Source: Formicarius rufipectus (taxonomy: Eukaryota > Chordata > Aves > Passeriformes > Formicariidae). Taken from it: a DNA stretch of 64,000 nucleotides. The stretch lies in contig VXAU01001331.1 of the NCBI GenBank assembly GCA_013399695.1, positions 196,564-260,563 on the forward strand, written 5' to 3'. This document shows positions 23,353 to 35,345 of this stretch, one piece after another; the stretch's first letter is position 1, and every line of letters begins with the position of its first letter. The notes beneath the pieces are model-generated. The model did no database searches, was not told the DNA's origin, and saw nothing but the letters and a program-made list of their open reading frames with translations. The position numbers and the translations under genes are program-made.

Positions 23353-26300
23353 TAGGCATAAATTCTAATACCAATATGTATTACAGATCATAAAACTTTA
23401 GTTCATGGCTTCTGCCATCCTTTATAAGCAGCAACCACCCTTGGAAATTCCTTATAATCTATAAAGCATAAAGTAGTTTGAGAGCTGATTTTAATCATGA
23501 CTCTTCAGTCTTTTAGTTGTGCTGTGACCTCAGGTTGTAGCTGGAATTTGGGGCATCCCAGTACTCCCAGTCTCCCAATTGTTGACTGTGGCTGTTGCAG
23601 TTTCCTTGAGGGCTATGGCCATAAGCACAGGCTTTTGCATATCTCACACTTGCCTTACAGTAGGTTACAAGGTGCCCAGATGTTCCAGTTGAGATATAGA
23701 CAAAATTAACTTTCAGTCCCTTGAGTTCATGCCTGTCATTTGTCATGGGATTGATAGTAGTGTTGGGATACGGATACTTAGATAAGAAGCAGCTACTTCT
23801 TAACTAACTGGAATTCACTGGTAACAATATATCAGTTTTTACTATTAGTGCTACAGCAGTGAAACTGGAGATCCATGCATGAATACCGCTCTGTGTTTAG
23901 GATTTCTCAGTAATTTTGAAGTGCTCTTCATTTCTCTACTATATGCAGATGCTTTTTGGGCTTGTCAGTTGTAGCTGACAGCTTCCTCTGCTCTCTTTGA
24001 AGGGCAGAACTTTTAAAAGATCAGATGGTCCTTTGATCTCTGGTTTGATAATTTTCCGTATTATTAACAGTCAGCTGAGGGACTCCTCCTTGGTCTTAGT
24101 TGTTGTTTTGGAGGAATGTTCTAATCTGGGACATGGATTTTTTTTATTGCTGAAAAATTATTGCAATTATTTATTAAGGAATTATTATAAAAGTACATAA
24201 ATGATGTACAAATAAGCAATCTCAGATGATAGCCTTACAAATGAAGGATTTTAAATGTAAATTCAATAATAGTGTTTGTACAAAGAAGAGATCCTCAGTT
24301 CTCCACTCATTTCACTGAAGTTCCCAGGAGCAGAAACCAGAGGAACATCACACAGAAGCCTCCCCTACTGGGATATGCTGCTAACTAATTACAAAGTTTG
24401 TCTGTGATTTTTAAGACAACTTTTAAGTCATGTTTTCGAGAAAATCTGAAATAGTGTTAATGTGATCCTGTTTTCATGTTTTACAGACATCTTACAGCTA
24501 ACTCTTTATCCACCCACTTTTAATTTTATCAGATTGAGCTACATACATTTATGTCATTGCTGTGCTATGGGTTTTGAAAATATAAAGAAAATTATTGTCC
24601 CCTTTAAGAAACTTTCTGTTTAATTGACCATAAAAGAAAGAAACTTCTGTACATTTGAATGAATTTATCCAAATATACATAAATGACTGCCTGGAATTCC
24701 AGAAAACCTAATGGTTTATACATTCCTCTAAGAATACTCTGCATACTCTGATCACCAAAAATGATCCTTATTCTTTAGAAATTAGTACCTTCATATTTAT
24801 CACATTAAAAATGCACTAACTCCATTCTTTAGTGTCTATTCCCCACAGTGGATTTTTTTTTCCTAAATATTTCTGTGCCAGTCTGTTTCCTGCTGGGGAA
24901 CATTTTATTCTCATTACAAATCCTTGAAAATTGCTTAAAGAAGCTGACCTCTCTGTTTGGAAGAAGAAATGCTGTGATAGTACCATTAGGCCTCATGAGA
25001 AATATGAACAACATATTAGCAACACTTATTAAATAGGAAATGGGACTTTCATATAATATTCTGTATAATACATTTTGAAAGTTTATGTTTGGGGAGGATA
25101 GATAGATGGTTGGATGGATAATCAGCAGATTAGTTGTAGAAATGGCTATTTTATAAACCACCAATCTTCAAAGTACAGAATTACTGTACTTTTATTACAA
25201 ATAATTACAAATTATCTGCAAGATAATACTGAAAAAGTAGAGTATATATCAAATATATAGTATAATAAATATTAATCTATTAATAATATAATGAGTTGTA
25301 ATATATAATCATAGTAAAATAGTAATATGATATATNTTTTATTACCTCAGGAGCAGAATTTTAGAAGCCTTGCTGGTGTAGGACTGACAGGAACTATTTA
25401 CACTTCCCCCTACTAATTTCTGAAGTGTAGCTCGGGATAAAGGTTTATGGGTTGGACGACTGCATGTTTGTTGAAAAGCCATCTGTTACAGTATCCCCAG
25501 ACAATAATTCTTCAAAAGAAAATTTCAAAATGGAAATTCTATGTGACTATTGCAGTGATGTCTTAGTTCACAGAAAGACTTAAATCATGACATGTGAAAG
25601 TGTGAATTGCTCGTCCTCTTCTTTTATGAGTTAGTTTTGTAGCCCAATGCTCACAGATTAAATGTCAACATTTGAACTCTCATCCTGCTTATCAAAGTAG
25701 CCAAAATTTCCAAAATGTCTGTATTCCCAAACCCCAAGGTTTGTGCCAGGTTCCAAATGCTCTCTGCTAAGCTCCAAAACCATCAGCTTCTCTTCTATTT
25801 CTTTTACAGTGTCCTACTGTGTCTTTTATATGAAAACCTTACCATCCTGGAAACTGAGCTACAGTCAAATTAATTTAATAAAATAAATAATGTAAATAGT
25901 ACATAACTGATTGCATTATCCAGTTTCATATTTAATTCATAAAAATTTCCATGTTTTAATTTACTTGCTTCTGCTACTGCAAAATTTACATTCTTCTTCA
26001 CCACAGAGAAAAAAACATTTTCAGTGATAGAATACCAAATAGGAAAAGATTAAATGTGAAAGTGAGTTAAATGGCATCACTGTGTGGAAAACAGATGAAA
26101 TACTGCTGTGTACTAGCAAAATGTATTGTACTAGCAAGATTTTTTTGAGTCTTAAGATAGTTAAAATAAAGATTGGCCTTAACCATATTTTTATGAGTAG
26201 TATTGTTGTTATTGTCCTTATGATTATAGCACCGCGGGTGTGATAAACTCTTCGCAGAAAGACATAGTAAGGCCATAACCTGACCCAGATTTATGTCAGG

Positions 26301-29003
26301 TGCCCCACCATTCTAGTGGTGTACAGTTCACCTGTAGGCAAGGATGCAAAGATGCATCTGTGGTGCAAATGTGGGCTCTTAGGGAACACCACATTTAGGT
26401 CTGGGCTAGGAGCCATGATGACTTTCTGTTCAGAATTTTGGCAGCTCATTGCACTGCATGTTTTTCTGAACTTAGTTTTTTAGATTGTATTGATAAAAAG
26501 AAACCCTTTGAGATCAACTTGTCTTAAAGGGTCTTGGAACAATATGTTTGCTGGTTTCCATCTGTGATTAAAACTATGTTTAAATGAAGAGACATATGTA
26601 GGTCTTATACCAGCTTTTATATTTCTGGGGTTGCCAGTTCCCTGAGTGCACTTTCTGGCCCAGAGCACCTCGCCAGCACTCCCTGCCCAGGTGCTGTCTT
26701 CCTCATCTTCCAGCTCACTTGCCCTTTGGAACCAGCTGGCCTCTCTGTTCCCTGATGAAGCTTTTTGTCTTTCTTAAAGAAGCAATTTTATTCCTACCTG
26801 CCTTAAAAAACAACGTGCAACTTACAGAAACAAAGTATTGGTAGAAGGATTTTCAGAGAAAGTTTCAATCTGACTCATCCCTCCTGGTTTCTGGTTGCAG
26901 AATGCAGTTAAGACATCTTAACCTCAGTGTCCTGCTTTGGCCAGGAATTTTAATTTGCAGGACTAATGTATTGATTTTCAGTGATAGTTTTCTTCCCTCA
27001 CCTGCCTCAGCTGCAACTGCATTCATTTAAGCACTTCACACAACCTCACCTACCAGGTTGTACACTGAAATAGCTCACAGAGCTTTCCTTCTGTTTCAAA
27101 AGCATAACAGAAAATTGTAAATTAACAAATAAGCTGTGCAATCTATTCTCTTCTGTTGATCTCTACTAGTTTACTCTAGAAGAAATTTTGTGTGTCTTTC
27201 CATTTTGTGTGTTTTGTTTTGTTTCCTGTACATCTAGGTGAACACTTCTTCATGCAGAGGTAGCAAGACTAGAAAAAGGAAAAAAAACCCAAGAATAAAC
27301 AGCATGTGATAGTCTTTTAACGACTACCTCTATGAGTTCAGTGCAGTTCAAATGGCTTCTTTTACCAAATGTCTTTGCTTTTGCCTCCTATCCAACTGCG
27401 TTCCTCATGTTAAAACTCTTACTCTCAGACAGGCAAGAACTGAGTGTCTTTAGCAAAGCTATCCATCTGGCAGTCTTCCCTCCCTACCCTGAGGAGCTCC
27501 CTGTATCCTTTTGTCATATACAGCCATTGCTGCTCCATGGCCTGTGAACTTGAACTCAGATTTCCCAGTTGGTGAGATAGCCTGCCATTTCTTACCATCT
27601 GGCAAGTCAGTATTTTCATCCAAAAAGTTTTGGATTAGTAGTGTAAAGGAGCTAATTATGTTCAGTAAGTGTTTCATGACATGCAATTATTTCCAAACAA
27701 ACAAGAGATTAATTGTGGAAATGTTTTCTCCAGGAAGTCCCTACTCAACTGACTCAAAGACAGAACAATGTGCATAAAGAGAGGTTTGAAAAAAAACATT
27801 GAAAAGACTATCACCTACAGCATAACTTATTTCTTCATATGTCCTGAATTGCCATGCTTTAGAGATTATAGATAGGCAAGTGCTGATAATACATTGGGTG
27901 TGGTTCATTTACAGGAGTTTCCACAGCAAGTCCTTTAGCATAGTCCTGTGGCAGTAGGGTTTCAGTTTTTAGTCTGAGTTTTCATGAGTTGTCCAGGCAA
28001 AACAGTTCATTTGCTATTTTTGTAAACCCTACACAGATGCTTGTCAGCTCCATAATTTTTTATTTTTTCTTCTTTTCAAATTGAACTACACAAATAAACT
28101 GCAAAATAAAATTTATGCTTGTTAGTCAAAATTTATTGCTTCTTTGAGCTGAAGCTAGTTTTTGTGTTATCATTTATGGTATTTTTTTCTTGTAAGTTCC
28201 TTTTCTATTCTTCCCAATCAATATGTAGTTCTATTTTAAAAAGTTCGAATGGAGGTACATATTTTTGCTTCTGACTTGTGATATCAAAGAAGTCCTGAGG
28301 AAATTATCATTTGTGGTCATCTACTCTGTATTTCTTTCACAAATGATGTATTTCTCTCTTAGTATCAGACATAACCGTGAGCACTTCTCCAGGGGAAGCC
28401 TTATGAATGCTGCATAGAGAAAAATTACTTGCTTGTGTGTCTCATGCACAACTGTATTTTTAAAACAGACAAGAATGAGATTTGTTGTTTTTCAAGTTTT
28501 ACAGCACTGACTTGTCATTGACTGCCACCCTCAGACCCTTTCCTTGGAATTTTAATGGTTTTCTTTTTCATAGTAAACTTTAAAACACATGTCTTGTGTA
28601 CATTGAAGACTTGTGTATCATTTAATTTCAAACTGTGGCAGGAAATGTTCCTGATAATTATGAAGGAAATACTTGTAAGGCAGAAGAAAATACAGGGTTA
28701 TATTTGTATGTGCCATATCTAAAATGTGTATGAGAGTAGGATTTTATTTTTTTCTAAATTATCAAAGCACAAGAGAAGTAGAAATGTTCTGCACATTTTG
28801 CATTTAATTCTAAACACAGTTTAACTGTTTATGTAAGATAAACCTGATAACCTGGTATTAAACCTTGCACTTCTCAAACTTGTTTCCACTGTCAGAGCAC
28901 TTTCATGCACAGTTATTGCTCACTTGTTTTCAAAGGCCTGCGGGAAAAAATCATGCACCCTGTTTGCTTTAAATGCAGTGAGAAAATTTGTGAACAAGCA
29001 GCA

Positions 29004-29034
29004 AACAATATTAATTTTTTTCATTAATATTGTT
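29004..29034. repeat. perfect inverted repeat, 12-bp arms
   Basis: AACAATATTAAT at 29004-29015 is repeated in inverted form as ATTAATATTGTT at 29023-29034, separated by a 7-base T-rich loop. It may be the fold-back remnant of a small DNA transposon or chance in AT-rich DNA. Confidence 0.85.
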
Positions 29035-30238
29035 GAAATACATAGATAACAGCTGTGACCAACTGATATTTAAGCCTTCTTTCAGCATCTAAGCAATACT
29101 CATGTACTGATTCCACATTTAAGAATGTAGGAGGATCGTTTGTGTTGGGCTCTTGATGGGAGAAAAGGGATGGCAGGAGTCTGGCCATGACAAGGGGACC
29201 ATGCGCAATTCAACATAAGTTGAAGTGGGTGAGGAGCTACCTCAAAGTACAGTAATATTTCTAAGTGACTTTTCAGTGCTCAATAGCAAAGTAAATTAGT
29301 AAATTAGTGCAGGAAGATCAAAAGCAAAATGAGGAGGCATGAGAACATAAGTATATTTCTCATACAATTTTGACCTTGATACAATAGTTCAGGATGAAGA
29401 CCGCTAATAGAAGTGGTAGTCAGCACTGTACTCTGTGCATAGTCCAGTGGCAAAGTATTCCACACAAATACCAGATATTAATGGCTATATTGCAAGTTTG
29501 TATTTAGAAAGATGATACTGTAATTTGCAATCAGCTTGAATAAAGTCTAATGGAAGAAAGTACTGCCTCTACTTCAAAATAACAGCAAAACAGAATGAGG
29601 GTCTTGAAGTCTTCCTTGATTTCTACAGCCAGCTCTGAGAGGCTTGTGTTTTCACCCATCTTGGGATCTGCCTGTAGTTTTCACCAGACAACTACACCAG
29701 AGAAGAAAGATGGCAGTAACAATGCACTGAAACTGGAGAATATATCTTGTGGTAGCACATTCCCTTACAGTGTCAAGTGCTGTAAACCCTCTTCTGTCAT
29801 ACAGTTTGGCATAACTGGAGCATATTGCTGTGCGTGCAGATGTGCAGATATGTCTGTTGTGGACCCATACATGCAAGGCGTTTTATTCTGTGAGTCTGAA
29901 GACTTGGGAGGCGTGAGTAAAACAAAAACAAGACAGAAGAAACTATAAGCAAATTGTGACCCACCTTACGGCGCTAATTTGTACCATGTAGCAAGTCTTA
30001 GCATTCAGTTTCTCAGACTGCCAAACCACAGTAGTGTCTTAATGGAAGGCTTTATACTTTGTGGAACAGAATGGTCACAACTAGCGAATCCAGAATATCT
30101 ATGAGTTTTTGTTGCTATGCTAAAGAAGTATGAAAAAGCAAAGGATTCTTGAATTAATTATAATTTAGGTTTCTAAGTGTGTGCAGGCATATATGACTGT
30201 TTGGAAAACTACCATTGTATGATAAAATAGGTTATCTC

Positions 30239-30255
30239 TTTTTTTTTTTTTTTTT
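30239..30255. repeat. poly-T run
   Basis: Seventeen consecutive T (starting at or next to 30239) with no recognisable element attached. Confidence 0.85.
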
Positions 30256-30714
30256 CTTTATTCTAAAAATACTTTCTTGCTGCAAGAATATCTCATAATC
30301 ACTGTTGCAAACAAGAAAGTGCTATATTTTCCTTAATACAAGAGAATTTATGTATCAAATTAGGTTAGAGATATATTTTTAAAAAATGATAAAAGTAGAA
30401 TTTCTAGCACAGACTTCACAGTTAAAAAGGCTGAGGAAGAGATGAAATGCAATGTAGTGAGAGATACTTGGTCTCAAAAGTACAATTAAAAATTTCATTG
30501 ATGAAAAATCTCTGCAACTGTATTGCTTCACATTTATCTCATATTTATCTCTACCTGGAGTAAGAATTTATGTTGAAAGACAGAAAATTGTCCAGGTTTC
30601 ATAGAATATTGACTCTTAACAAAAGGAGGAAAGTATATAACAGTGGAGAGAAAAAAATTAAGTCTTGGAATTTGCTTGGTTGTTGGTGTGTTTCCAGAAG
30701 GAGCAACAGGTAGA

Positions 30715-30866
30715 CCAGGGAGGCAGAGGAGTCTCCATTCCTGGAGACATTAGAAAACCATTTGGACACGGTCCTTTGCAACTGGCTCTAGGTTGAGCAG
30801 GGGGGTTGGACCAGATGATCTCCAAAGGTCCCTTCCAATCCCAGCCATTCTGTCATTCTGTGATCT
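30715..30866 (+). mobile_element. CR1 LINE 3' end
   Basis: GGAGTCTCCATTCCTGGAGA, then AAAACCATTTGGACACGGTC, then GAGCAGGGGGGTTGGACCAG and GATGATCTCCAAAGGTCCC, ending in CCATTCTGTCATTCTGTGAT. This is the standard CR1 3' terminal sequence with its octamer-like tail. It is 5' truncated and less diverged than the other copies in the window. Confidence 0.92.
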
Positions 30867-31159
30867 TCAAAGGGAATATTTTTGGACCACTAATTACTGT
30901 AAAAGATGCAGTATTTGCCATAGCAACCTTACAATATCCTGCCTCAATAGTAACCCTAAATACTGCAGGAATGTTGCTGTGTCATTATAAACTTCTTGTT
31001 TCAGCTTCAAAGATAGGCCAAGAATTCTTTTGTAAGATGAACTATTTTGCTGTGCCCTACTTTTCAAATTATATCCAGCAAGGCGTCATTTTCAACGTCT
31101 CTTTCAAGCTACTACAAGACAGTCAGTACTTCATATTGCTATGATAATGTGATGTTAAA

Positions 31160-31402
31160 AACAGAATAGAACCTTCTCCAGGCTGAACAGTCCCAGTTCT
31201 TTCACCCTTTCATTACAGGAGAGTGGCTTCTGTCTCTTAATTACCCTCATAGCCCTCCTTTGGCCTCTCTCCAGTATGTCCATGTCTCTTGTCCTGAGGA
31301 GGAGCCCAGCACTGGGCCCAGACATGTCTGACCATTGCTGAGTATGGAGGAAAGATCACCTCCCTTGACAGGCTGGCAGTACTTTGTGTAAGGCAGCCCA
31401 GG
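31160..31402 (-). mobile_element. CR1 LINE internal fragment
   Basis: On the + strand the segment reads CTTCTCCAGGCTGAACAGTC, CATAGCCCTCCTTTGGCCTC, CTCTCCAGTATGTCCATGTC and ends near CAGGCTGGCAGTAC...GGCAGCCCAGGTTACC. This is the reverse complement of the C-terminal ORF2 and early 3' UTR region of CR1. The 3' tail is missing. It lies about 300 bases from the oppositely oriented 30715-30866 copy. Confidence 0.88.
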
Positions 31403-31873
31403 TTACCAACAAATGAGTTAAATGAACTGAACTAAATATGATGTAATCAAGTGAACACACTAAAAATCTGAAAGAGATACTTAGTGAAAAAACTTATTAA
31501 GAAATTCTCTGAAGGTTATTATCAAAAATATTAACTTTCTGTGATAGAAATGCAAATTTCATGCTCCTGTAGTTCAATCTTTTCTTTCTTAAGTTTAGTA
31601 AATTTTTGCTGTGAGTTCAAATTGAAGTACAAAGTTATAAAGTCTTTGTTGGCTGGTAGCCTTATCAAATTGTTTTGCTTTTATATGATGACATGACTGC
31701 ACTTTATTATCAATGAATTCGTGGAAGTAAGTATGATCATATCATGAAAGGAGGTGAGTGAATCACTCAGTCTGGTTGAATTCTAGTCTTTTAAACATTC
31801 CTGGTAGCATACACTGGCTAGACTGCTATAACTCAGCTGCCACCTAAAGCTAGCCTCAAAAATATTTCTTCAC

Positions 31874-31949
31874 TTTTTTTTTTTCTTTTTTTTTTTTTTT
31901 AGTGTGTGTGTTTCATTGTTGTTATTGTTTTGTTGTTTGTTTTTTTTTA
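31874..31949. repeat. T-rich low-complexity tract
   Basis: Poly-T with one C, then (GT)n, then GTT/GTTT units and a final T run. Confidence 0.88.
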
Positions 31950-34321
31950 GTAAATACTGTACAATTGGTAAATAGTGTAAATTACTGTACAATCTGTATC
32001 TGTCATTGGAAGTAAAGAAAATTATGGCACAAACATTTACATCAGACAGAGTTAAAAGAATGACTTCTTTGGTTTAGACTGACAGTTTATCAGAGGAATA
32101 GGCCTGTTACAACCTTAGTTTCATTCTTTGCTTTTGGCATGCCATAGGCTATGTCCATAAACACACCAGTGTTTAGAAAGACACTTAAATAATGAAAAAG
32201 AAGAAAAGATATAGAATGTGAAAGCCTTTGTCTCTTTAAACAGAATTTATTATGTTCAAAGTTACATCTTGATAAAAAGCAAAGTTGAATTAAAATATTA
32301 ATCCATCCATGCCATTTAGTTCTTTGAAATATTCATAGCGTTTTTTAGTGGTCATGGTTTGTGTTGGAGGGCCAGTAAAGTGGAGATGCTTTGATGAAAA
32401 AAAGCTTTCATCAAGACCAACACAGTCAAACTGACAGGAACGTGAATGAATTTAGAAAATTGACTGAGCTGGGAATTATGTTATTGTAGGAAATCCTTTT
32501 CAGACTTCATAGTCCATACTCATAAAACTTAGAACATCATCAGTCTCTTCCTGCAAAGTCCACTTCCTTCTCTCTCTTTCCAGTGCAGACTTCCAGCTTG
32601 GTCTTATTTACTTCCTCATGTGTTCTCATTTCAAAGTACTATCAGTACTATTCAGCTCTGACTAAAATGCGTCTCATAGTTTCCCTATGTGTTGAATGCT
32701 TGTTTTACATACTCTCTCATCTTGCTTTCTTTTTTGTTATTTTCTGTTTCTCACTGTATAATCTTCAAGGCAGAAATCCTGTCTTGTTAACTTTTGCATT
32801 TATAGAGCATTAAATACAGCCATTGACTCTTCTCAGGTGAGAAAGGGACAGGCAGCAGTTTAATTTTACTTGTAACCAGGTAAGTTCATGTAGGGTGGAT
32901 AGAAGAATGAAATATGCAATGATACTGCCTTGCAATTACAAGTTTAGCTATCTCTTCTTTTATGATAATTCTAACTTTTTAAGTCTACCTATAAAAATAT
33001 AGCTCGCTTCCTCTTTTCATGTTGTTTGTTTGTATTATGTACATAGATTTTTGAAATTCAAGGATAGCAGAAAGACACGTGAGCAAAAGATGTCAGGAGA
33101 AGATAGCCAACACAGAAGGGTGTTGAGTAAAACTGGGCACCTGAAAACCAAGGCTCAGGCAAGAAGTCAAAATAGGTGAACAGAGGAGGAAAAACCACGT
33201 AATGGAGGATGACATAAAGTTAATTGTATAGATGAATTAATCTGGTGGCCAAAAAGAAACCATCAGTAGTTGCAGTGACTGGAAGAATGCTGATGTTGGG
33301 TTGCATCAAAAGGTTATATTCTTTCAGTAGCACAAGTGAAGTGCCCCCAGATTCTGCTTGCCTTTTCATACCGTATACTAATTATTGTACTCCTTCCCTG
33401 AGTCATATTATTTACCATTACTTTTCAGTGTTGTAATGTCATATGAATTTTTTCCTACTACTACTTACATTTTGGGAAATGCAGTTCTATAACCCAAAAA
33501 CTCTCTCTTAGAAGGAATTTATAAGGAATATAATTTTAGTTAGTTAGTGATCAAAACTGAAAGGGAATAGAATATTCTAATTGCTATCTTACTTTTATAT
33601 ATAGGAAGTAACTTCTGGGTATTGAATTTCCCTTCCTTTTCTTCCACAGAAATATATGTTTACATGACAGCCTGTAAAAGTGTGTGGATGTAGAGTTCAA
33701 GACAAGCTGTTTCAAAACGACTAGGACTTCCATTTACTAGTGTTTTTTATGAGGAAACAATGGCAACTGCAAATGTATCCAACATCAATATTTGAAAAGA
33801 CTTCAGAGTCTGAGATTTTATACCAGGTGACAATGTTATTGTTGTAGCCTTTATGTATTGTTTAAAACAGATAGTGTAAAGTCCTGAAAAATTCTTTCAG
33901 CCACAGTAAATGATGGAGCTGTGGACTGCTTTCTAGTTCACAGGTCAAGGAGTATACCTTGACTGTACCTTGGCATTGAATTAAGGTGAGGTTCAGATTC
34001 TTTCTTCCATGCCTTCTATAGAAAAAACCCATGCACACAAAACAGGATTTGTTCTGCTTCTCAAAAATTAATTGCATGATCTGAACAATTGGAGCACCAA
34101 ATCAGGCCGCAGCTTATCTTTACAGGTCGTCGTGGGAATTCTAATGCAGTGCATAATGAAAATACAACAGCAAATAGGAAGCTACATTGCAGTTACACAC
34201 AAGTAGGTAAACAAGGCAAAAAAGGTCAAGTGTTGCAGTAAACAGTGAAAACTCTGTTTTAAACTTTTTATGCATTCCAGGTCTGTTTGACTCACAAGAA
34301 TTTGTTTCTTACAATTAGCTA

Positions 34322-34391
34322 TTTTATTTATTTTATTTTATTTTATTTTATTTTATTTTATTTTATTTTATTTTATTTTATTTTATTTTAA
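34322..34391. repeat. (TTTTA)n pentanucleotide microsatellite
   Basis: Twelve uninterrupted TTTTA units at 34331-34390, preceded by one further unit and a shortened TTTA. The pure core suggests it is likely to be length-variable between individuals. Confidence 0.97.
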
Positions 34392-35292
34392 TTACCCTCT
34401 GCGATATTTCTCTCAAAGCAGTGCTTTGCAATAAAAACCTGTAGACCCAAGTTACAGGTTCTTCTGTGACATTTTCTTCATTAGCTATTATAGCCATGTC
34501 ATTATTTGCAAAATAATTGGTGTTTATAGAGCATTACTGCACTTGTAGAAAATTTAGGAAGAGAATTTCTAGTATTTTCCTCTGTGTTTTAAAAAGACTG
34601 CAATTCACATATCTGAAATGAATAATTTTAGGTATTATGCCATCCTGTGAAGCTCATTTTATTCTGTTCCCAGTTGATAACAGAATATAAAGATGTTCCA
34701 TGTTCAAGAAGAGAAAAGCATTGCTTAAATGGAAATGTGAAAGGAAAATGCATAGATAGAATGTAGAAGTCCTGATAATTTAAAACAATTTAGGGATTGA
34801 AAGAAAAACAACTGAAGAATTCTTTCTCTTTTTAATTACACTCCCCCCACTGTGCAAAGTACATTCTTAGTTATTTATACTGTGTGAATGGAAGTAATAG
34901 GAGCAAAGGAGATACATGCATTATTATCAGATGGAATATGTGTCATGAACACAACTGGGGATCTGCCAAAGCCCTGCTTTTGAGAAGATATTTCAGGCAG
35001 AAAGAACTCTTCAGGATCACCCATGACCTTGGGTACATTTGAAGGTCATTTTCTGCCTGTACAGGAAAGTCTGTGTTGGTTAGGGCCTTTTAACTTCGCT
35101 GTAAAGGATGCTTCATTCATAGTCTATGGTAGTTCAGGAGGCCCTCTGGAGTCAGGTAATCTTCTTGTGCAGATGTGTAGAGTATGTGTGAACCTTGTTC
35201 AGGGCAACTGAGAGTATAACCATGGTAGAAAGAACAGAGAGGGACACAAACTCTGTTTAGTACAGGGTTGAGGTAGTTTAAATCTGCCTTGA

Positions 35293-35345
35293 TCACAGAA
35301 TCACGGAGTCACAGATGCTGGGGGTAAGAGACGTTAAAGAGTTTT
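35293..35345 (-). mobile_element. CR1 LINE 3' terminal fragment
   Basis: ATCACAGAATCACGGAGTCA followed by GATGCTGGGGGTAAGAGACG is the reverse complement of the CR1 3' end (tail plus the following box). Only about 50 bases are recognisable; the rest of the element has decayed or was never inserted. Confidence 0.7.

Larger units (their letters stand above)
23361..30714. other. intronic stretch, no gene seen
   Basis: AT-rich DNA with an unassigned patch at 23490-23760 whose minus-strand frame weakly resembles a zinc-knuckle protein. It also holds a very AT-rich block at 25180-25340 with an ambiguous base at 25336, unassigned GC-richer patches at 26280-26470 and 26640-26770, a minus-strand frame at 27459-27686, a perfect 12-bp hairpin at 29004-29034 and a 117-codon frame at 29595-29948 (+) without recognisable homology. 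A poly-T run lies at 30239-30255. Confidence 0.5.
31403..35292. other. intronic stretch, no gene seen
   Basis: AT-rich DNA with a T-rich tract at 31874-31949, a short inverted repeat around 32380-32405 (TTGATGAAA...TTTCATCAA), a possible very old interspersed repeat at 32745-32815, and a (TTTTA)n microsatellite at 34322-34391. No frame above 80 codons. Confidence 0.5.

Noticed and set aside
29595..29948. 117-codon cysteine-rich frame on the + strand
   Set aside because: No known cysteine pattern, signal peptide or family match could be recognised, and an overlapping 74-codon frame exists on the other strand. Kept only as a note.
32745..32815. Possible ancient L2/CR1-like 3' end (CTTCAAGGCAGAAATCCTGT and TATAGAGCATTAAATACA)
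   Set aside because: The similarity is limited to two short words and is not enough for a feature call.
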